NCBI GenBank assembly: GCA_039908095.1
Contig: JAMOBJ010000035.1
Span: forward strand, 1-34,964
Direction: 5' to 3'
DNA length: 34,964 nucleotides
DNA from: Nitrospirae bacterium YQR-1
GTDB taxonomy: Bacteria > Nitrospirota > Thermodesulfovibrionia > Thermodesulfovibrionales > Magnetobacteriaceae
In this document: positions 30,851 through 34,964 of the stretch, in pieces
Layout of the letters: each line of letters starts with the position of its first letter
How positions within the stretch are numbered: the stretch's first letter is position 1
Program-made: the position numbers and the translations under genes
Notes under the pieces: generated by a model
Databases searched by the model: none
Seen by the model: the letters and a program-made list of their open reading frames with translations, nothing else
Told to the model about the DNA's origin: nothing

Positions 30851-31495
30851 TCAGGCTGTGCCCTTAGTCTCCGGCAATATGTCACCCTTGTATATCCACA
30901 CCTTCACACCGATTATTCCATAAGTTGTCTTTGCCCGGGCTGTGCCGTAATCAATATCCGCCCTGAAGGTGTGAAGCGGCACCCTACCCTCTTTATACCA
31001 CTCTGTACGGGCTATTTCCGCCCCGGAAAGCCTTCCGGCACAGGCAATCTTTACACCCAGTGCTCCAAATCGCATCGAGGAGAGCACCGATTTCTTCATC
31101 GCCCTCCTGTAGGCTACACGTTTTTCTATCTGCATCCCAATATTTTCTGCTACCAGCTGAGCATCAAGCTCCGGTTTTCTTATTTCCTTTATATCAATGC
31201 TAACCTGCTTTGTTATAGACGACTCTATCGCTTTTTTGAGGTTTTCCACCTCTATACCCTTTTTACCGATTATGATACCCGGGCGCGCTGTGTGTATTAT
31301 TATCTTTATTTTTTGACCTGCACGCTCAATTTCCACCTTACTTATCCCTGAATGATACAATTTCTCTTTTATGTAATGCTGTAAATACAAATCCTCATGC
31401 AACTGCAGGGCATAAGCACTCTTGCTGTACCACTTAGACTCCCACGTCTTTATAATTCCTAGTCTGTTACCTATGGGATGTGTCTTCTGGCCCAA
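30851..31495 (-). CDS. rpsC: 30S ribosomal protein S3
   Basis: 214 residues from TTG 31495, with GGAGG about 9 nt upstream. The start [20 protein letters not shown], the KH domain ([20 protein letters not shown]) and the C-terminal [20 protein letters not shown] with [20 protein letters not shown] are all present. S3 forms the mRNA entry pore with S4 and S5 and has helicase-like activity. Confidence 0.96.
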   Translation of the reverse strand: MGQKTHPIGNRLGIIKTWESKWYSKSAYALQLHEDLYLQHYIKEKLYHSGISKVEIERAGQKIKIIIHTARPGIIIGKKGIEVENLKKAIESSITKQVSIDIKEIRKPELDAQLVAENIGMQIEKRVAYRRAMKKSVLSSMRFGALGVKIACAGRLSGAEIARTEWYKEGRVPLHTFRADIDYGTARAKTTYGIIGVKVWIYKGDILPETKGTA

Positions 31496-31507
31496 AAGCC
31501 ACCTCCA

Positions 31508-31837
31508 TTACTCTGATAGAACCACTGTTATGTGGCTCGTTTTTTTCTTGATTACATTTGCCCTGCCCATTGCCCTGGGCATAATTCGCCTCATCATCGG
31601 ACCCTCATCAACATAAATCCGCCGTAGCTTCATATTGTCCGGCTCGGCAACATCACGCTGCTCAGCATTTGCCATAGCAGACTTTAGCAACTTCTTTATA
31701 AGTACCGCCCCCCTGTAGGGCATATACTCCAACATCGTCATAGCCTCTCCGGCCCTCTTGCCGGCTATAAGCCTTACTACACGTCTTGCCTTCTGCGGTG
31801 TTATTCGTGCATACCTTAAAAGTGCTTTCGATTCCAT
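31508..31837 (-). CDS. rplV: 50S ribosomal protein L22
   Basis: 109 residues: ALLRYARITPQKARRVVRLI and the tunnel loop region RRIYVDEGPMMRRIMPRAMG followed by RANVIKKKTSHITVV. The tunnel loop lines the constriction where macrolides act and looks normal. The ATG shares one base with the rpsS stop. Confidence 0.96.
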   Translation of the reverse strand: MESKALLRYARITPQKARRVVRLIAGKRAGEAMTMLEYMPYRGAVLIKKLLKSAMANAEQRDVAEPDNMKLRRIYVDEGPMMRRIMPRAMGRANVIKKKTSHITVVLSE

Positions 31838-32142
31838 TATTTACCCTTTACCGATGTAGATTTCGAGGTTTTTGCGGATTTATCCGAGCCGGAATGTCCC
31901 TTAAAAGTCCGTGTAGGAGAGAATTCGCCAAGCTTATGGCCTATCATATTCTCCGTTACATATACCGGTATGAACTTCTTGCCGTTATAGACTGCAAACG
32001 TGTAACCGATAAACTCAGGTACTACGGTTGACCGCCTTGACCATGTTTTAACTATCTTTTTATCGCCGCTTTCGTGCATTCTTGTCACCTTAAGTAACAA
32101 CTTTTCCTCTACAAACGGACCTTTTTTTACCGACCTGGGCAT
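31837..32142 (-). CDS. rpsS: 30S ribosomal protein S19
   Basis: 101 residues: [60 protein letters not shown]. The tail after [10 protein letters not shown] is a short Ser/Lys extension. S19 sits in the 30S head with S13. It starts 12 nt after rplB. Confidence 0.96.
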   Translation of the reverse strand: MPRSVKKGPFVEEKLLLKVTRMHESGDKKIVKTWSRRSTVVPEFIGYTFAVYNGKKFIPVYVTENMIGHKLGEFSPTRTFKGHSGSDKSAKTSKSTSVKGK

Positions 32143-32154
32143 ACCTACTCCCTC

Positions 32155-32973
32155 TTATTTCCTTCTCCTGACAACATACTTGTCAGTGCGCTTGTTTTTT
32201 CTGGTTTTAATTCCCTCAGGCGTCCCCCACGGCGTACACGGCGGCCTGCCGCCGGAACTCTTACCCTCACCACCGCCAAGGGGGTGATCTATCGGATTCA
32301 TGGCAACACCTCTGACTGTTGGCCTCTTACCCTTAAGCCTGTTTCTTCCCGCCTTGCCTATTGATATATTCTCATGCTCGGCATTTCCAACCTGCCCTAT
32401 CGTTGCCATACAGTCCATAGGGATTAACCTTACCTCTCCGGAGGTTAATTTCACCTGTGCATATCCTTTGTCTTTTGCCACCAGCTGAGCTGAACCGCCT
32501 GCTCCCCTTACCAGCTTGCCGCCCTGGCCCGGCTTCAACTCCACATTATGAATTACCGTCCCTATAGGTATGTCTTTAAGCTTCAGGGCATTGCCCGGCT
32601 TTATTTCAGCCTCAGGGCCGCTTATGACATCATCATTGACATTTAATCCCATCGGCAGAATTATATAGCGTCTTTCACCGTCTCTGTACTTTAAAAGGGC
32701 AATTCTCGCCGTTCTGTTAGGATCGTACTCTATGGTCTCCACCTTTGCCGGCACCCCTGCCTTATCTCTCTTAAAATCAATTATTCTGTACTGTCTCTTT
32801 GTACCGCCGCCTCTGTGCCACGCTGTCACACGGCCGGTATTATTTCTGCCGCCTGTCTTTTTTACAGGTTCAGTCAGAGGTTTATAGGGTTTTTCCGCGG
32901 TTACATTGTCAAAGTCGGAAACCGTCTGGAACCGTCTGCCAGGTGACGTTGGTTTATATCTTCTTACTCCCAT
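32155..32973 (-). CDS. rplB: 50S ribosomal protein L2
   Basis: 272 residues, full length. [40 protein letters not shown] and the C-terminal [20 protein letters not shown] are conserved. The His of [10 protein letters not shown] is the residue linked to peptidyl transferase function. The ATG directly follows the rplW stop with no spacer. Confidence 0.97.
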   Translation of the reverse strand: MGVRRYKPTSPGRRFQTVSDFDNVTAEKPYKPLTEPVKKTGGRNNTGRVTAWHRGGGTKRQYRIIDFKRDKAGVPAKVETIEYDPNRTARIALLKYRDGERRYIILPMGLNVNDDVISGPEAEIKPGNALKLKDIPIGTVIHNVELKPGQGGKLVRGAGGSAQLVAKDKGYAQVKLTSGEVRLIPMDCMATIGQVGNAEHENISIGKAGRNRLKGKRPTVRGVAMNPIDHPLGGGEGKSSGGRPPCTPWGTPEGIKTRKNKRTDKYVVRRRK

Positions 32974-33264
32974 TTATACACCTTCTATAAAGTCTAGCTT
33001 TTCACCCTTTTTAAGTGTCACTATGGCCTTCTTTATCGCCTGAGTCATGCCTACAGACTTACCATATTTTTTCCACTTACCGGGTTGTGTAATTGTTGAT
33101 ATTTTATCTACCTTCACCTTAAATATTTCCTCAAACGCCTTCCTTATTTCTATTTTATTCGAAGACATATCCACCTCTATTAAGAGCTTGCCACTGAGCT
33201 CCTTAATAAAGGTCCCCTTTTCTGTAAACATGGGTCTTTTAATTATCGTGTATGCGTCCTTCAT
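32974..33264 (-). CDS. rplW: 50S ribosomal protein L23
   Basis: 96 residues: DAYTIIKRPMFTEKGTFIKE, then IEVDMSSNKIEIRKAFEEIF and the end KKAIVTLKKGEKLDFIEGV. L23 is at the tunnel exit and docks trigger factor and SRP. It starts inside the end of rplD (26-nt overlap), so the two are translationally coupled. Confidence 0.95.
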   Translation of the reverse strand: MKDAYTIIKRPMFTEKGTFIKELSGKLLIEVDMSSNKIEIRKAFEEIFKVKVDKISTITQPGKWKKYGKSVGMTQAIKKAIVTLKKGEKLDFIEGV

Positions 33265-33886
33265 CGTTCAACCCTTTTACTGAATTTAAAGCATCTTTTG
33301 TTAATAACAAAAATTCATGGTTTACAATATCATAAGTGTTAATGTCCTGCACTCTGACCACCTTGACGCCTACTATATTTCTGGAAGAAAGTACAAGTGT
33401 GCTGTCCTTCTCCGGCACAACAATGAGAACTTTTTTATCTATAAGACCTATGTTTTCCAACACTTTCACGACATCTCTGGTCTTTGGCTCAGTAATCTGA
33501 AACGCATCCAGAACATAGAGATTCCCTGTGGTGTTTTTATCCGAAAGAGCCAGCCTGACGGCAAGTCTCCTCAATTTCTTATTTACTTTGTAAGAGTAGT
33601 CTCTTGGCTGCGGACCAAATATTGTTCCTCCGCCTTTCCAAAGCGGCGATCTGATACTTCCGTGTCTTGCCCTGCCCGTATGCTTTTGTTTCCACGGTTT
33701 TTTACCACCGCCTCTGACAAGCCCTCTGGTTTTTGTAGCATGGGTACCCTGCCTCTGATTAGCCAGATAATTTGTCACAACAGCATGTAAGATATCAGGT
33801 CTCGGCTCAAGGCCAAAAACCTCTTTAGGCAACTGGATACTGTCAACCTTATTATTATTTTTATCTTTTATCTCAATCTCTAACAT
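33239..33886 (-). CDS. rplD: 50S ribosomal protein L4
   Basis: 215 residues. The start VDSIQLPKEVFGLEPRPDIL, the loop RGGGKKPWKQKHTGRARHGS with SPLWKGGGTIFGPQPRDYSY and the C-terminal Rossmann-like domain are typical. L4 lines the exit tunnel and in E. coli autoregulates the S10 operon. The control leader would lie upstream of rpsJ, where this window shows only tuf coding sequence. It is 34 nt after rplC. Confidence 0.95.
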   Translation of the reverse strand: MLEIEIKDKNNNKVDSIQLPKEVFGLEPRPDILHAVVTNYLANQRQGTHATKTRGLVRGGGKKPWKQKHTGRARHGSIRSPLWKGGGTIFGPQPRDYSYKVNKKLRRLAVRLALSDKNTTGNLYVLDAFQITEPKTRDVVKVLENIGLIDKKVLIVVPEKDSTLVLSSRNIVGVKVVRVQDINTYDIVNHEFLLLTKDALNSVKGLNDEGRIHDN

Positions 33887-33920
33887 GTCACTTAGCCCTT
33901 ATCGTATGAAGTTGCAGGCT

Positions 33921-34538
33921 TTAAAAACCCTTCCTAATCTCTACTATGTCACCCTTAGCCCCAGGTACAGCCCCTTTGACTATCAGCACATTTTGCTCAG
34001 TCCTTACTCCCACTATTGTCAGATTTCTTACCGTCACTCTCTCTGACCCCATATGGCCGGGCAATCCTTTATTTTTCCAAACCCTGGACGGGAATGAACT
34101 TGCCCCGATAGAGCCCGGCGCCCTATTAAACATCGACCCATGAGAACCCGGACCGCCTGCATAATTATGCCTTTTCATTACTCCCTGGAAGCCCTTCCCC
34201 TTGGATACTCCGCTTACCTTTACCACATCACCGGCAGCGAACCTCTCCACAGTTACAAAATCACCAACCTTAAGTCCATCAACAGGAAACTCCCTTATTA
34301 TTCTCATAGGCTTTAAACCCGATTTCTCAAAAATCCCCTTCATCGGTTTATTAGCTTTTTTTGTCTCTATAAAGCCAATTTTTACAGAATCATAACCATC
34401 TCTTTCAGTAGTCTTCACCTGTATAACACTGCACGGACCCGCCTCTATCAAAGTTACAGGCACCACGTTTCCCGTTTCAGTAAATATCTGAGTCATTCCA
34501 AGCTTCCTGCCGATTATGCCGGTTTTTTCTGTGCTCAT
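33921..34538 (-). CDS. rplC: 50S ribosomal protein L3
   Basis: 205 residues: [20 protein letters not shown], then the W-finger region [20 protein letters not shown], with [20 protein letters not shown] and [15 protein letters not shown]. The [13 protein letters not shown] segment contains the Gln/His site methylated in some bacteria. It overlaps rpsJ by four bases (ATGA). L3 is an early 50S assembly protein near the peptidyl-transferase centre. Confidence 0.96.
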   Translation of the reverse strand: MSTEKTGIIGRKLGMTQIFTETGNVVPVTLIEAGPCSVIQVKTTERDGYDSVKIGFIETKKANKPMKGIFEKSGLKPMRIIREFPVDGLKVGDFVTVERFAAGDVVKVSGVSKGKGFQGVMKRHNYAGGPGSHGSMFNRAPGSIGASSFPSRVWKNKGLPGHMGSERVTVRNLTIVGVRTEQNVLIVKGAVPGAKGDIVEIRKGF

Positions 34539-34840
34539 AGCTTTATCTCCACATCCACCCCGGCTGCCAGCTCCAATTGCATAAGGGCATCCACCGTCTG
34601 CTGAGTAGGGTCATGAATATCAATCAGCCGTTTATGTGTCCTTATTTCAAATTGCTCCCTGGACTTCTTATCCACATGAGGCGACCTCAGCACAGTGAAC
34701 TTCTGAATATGTGTCGGCAGCGGCACCGGTCCGGCTATCCTTGCACCGGTTCTGTGCACTGTGTCAACAATTTCCTTTACAGACTGATCAAGTAGTCTGT
34801 GGTCAAATGCCCTTAGTTTTATTCTGATTTTTTCGTTCAA
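34535..34840 (-). CDS. rpsJ: 30S ribosomal protein S10
   Basis: 101 residues from TTG 34840 ([20 protein letters not shown]). Longer readings of the same frame overlap the tuf coding sequence and are rejected. GGAGTAGG, which contains the tuf stop, is the Shine-Dalgarno sequence. [20 protein letters not shown] and [20 protein letters not shown] are diagnostic. S10 is in the 30S head and is also NusE, the NusB partner in antitermination. The gap after tuf is 4 nt. Confidence 0.96.
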   Translation of the reverse strand: MNEKIRIKLRAFDHRLLDQSVKEIVDTVHRTGARIAGPVPLPTHIQKFTVLRSPHVDKKSREQFEIRTHKRLIDIHDPTQQTVDALMQLELAAGVDVEIKL

Positions 34841-34844
34841 GTTC

Positions 34845-34964
34845 CTACTCCAAAACCTCTGTAACAACGCCGGCACCAACCGTTCTACCACCTTCACGGA
34901 TAGCAAAACGCAGCTCCTTCTCCATTGCTATGGGCGCTATCAACTCTACTCTTATGCTTATGTT
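34845..34964 (-). CDS. tuf: elongation factor Tu, C-terminal end only (runs off the right edge)
   Basis: The last 39 codons and the TAG stop of EF-Tu: [20 protein letters not shown], then [16 protein letters not shown]. This is the end of beta-barrel domain 3, which binds tRNA and EF-Ts. The order tuf-rpsJ joins the str and S10 operons, as in many bacteria, so the ribosomal genes here are probably also read from promoters upstream of tuf. Confidence 0.95.
   Translation of the reverse strand, partial: NISIRVELIAPIAMEKELRFAIREGGRTVGAGVVTEVLE

Noticed and set aside
1..34964. tRNA, rRNA or CRISPR arrays
   Set aside because: No cloverleaf-like tRNA sequence, rRNA signature or evenly spaced direct repeats were noticed on either strand.

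Overview
This window looks like a chromosomal segment of a Gram-negative-type anaerobe or microaerophile. It carries a small periplasmic c-type cytochrome, a futalosine-pathway menaquinone gene (mqnD), a Slt-type lytic transglycosylase, zapA and a full S10-spc-alpha ribosomal superoperon. My best guess for the lineage is Nitrospirota or a deep-branching relative. That rests on overall gene style and is only an inference; no rRNA or tRNA is present to settle it.

Layout. Positions 1-4157 hold the start of a minus-strand hypothetical gene, an RCK-2TM-RCK potassium channel, a DUF2207-like membrane protein with a Gly/Cys tail, and a radical SAM/SPASM protein, the last three on the plus strand. A 141-bp structured repeat follows, then a TMTC-like GT-C/TPR membrane protein, a HIT protein, mqnD, slt, a ZapB-like coiled coil, zapA, purS and a monoheme cytochrome that ends at a strong terminator. 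A minus-strand FolD-like gene has lost key active-site residues. An AT-rich three-gene plus-strand cassette of exported proteins of unknown role (12012-16716) comes next; its middle gene joins a trypsin-like protease to an FGE-sulfatase-like domain. A second repeat copy follows. From 17287 to the right edge everything is on the minus strand: thrS-infC, a third repeat copy, and the superoperon tuf(partial)-rpsJ-rplC-rplD-rplW-rplB-rpsS-rplV-rpsC-rplP-rpmC-rpsQ-rplN-rplX-rplE-rpsN-rpsH-rplF-rplR-rpsE-rpmD-rplO-secY-map-infA-rpmJ-rpsM-rpsK-rpsD-rpoA-rplQ.

Most notable points. (1) A small frame overlaps the rplQ stop as TAATG. It encodes one membrane helix, then an in-frame TGA, then 25 more coding-like codons including a Cys. 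A 9-bp stem-loop with a G at apical-loop position 2 starts its loop 20 nt after the TGA, which is bacterial SECIS geometry. I propose a new small membrane selenoprotein. (2) thrS and infC both appear to start at non-canonical codons, AUU and AUA. Each lies exactly 6 nt after a GGAGG. This suggests that IF-3 start-codon discrimination controls both genes. (3) A family of about 142-bp repeats has perfect terminal inverted repeats. In the third copy both ends have changed together so that pairing is kept. (4) The FolD-like protein lacks the catalytic Lys and the conserved Gln. (5) The exported protease/FGE cassette may be an undescribed envelope system.

All calls come from reading the sequence. 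No database search was run.
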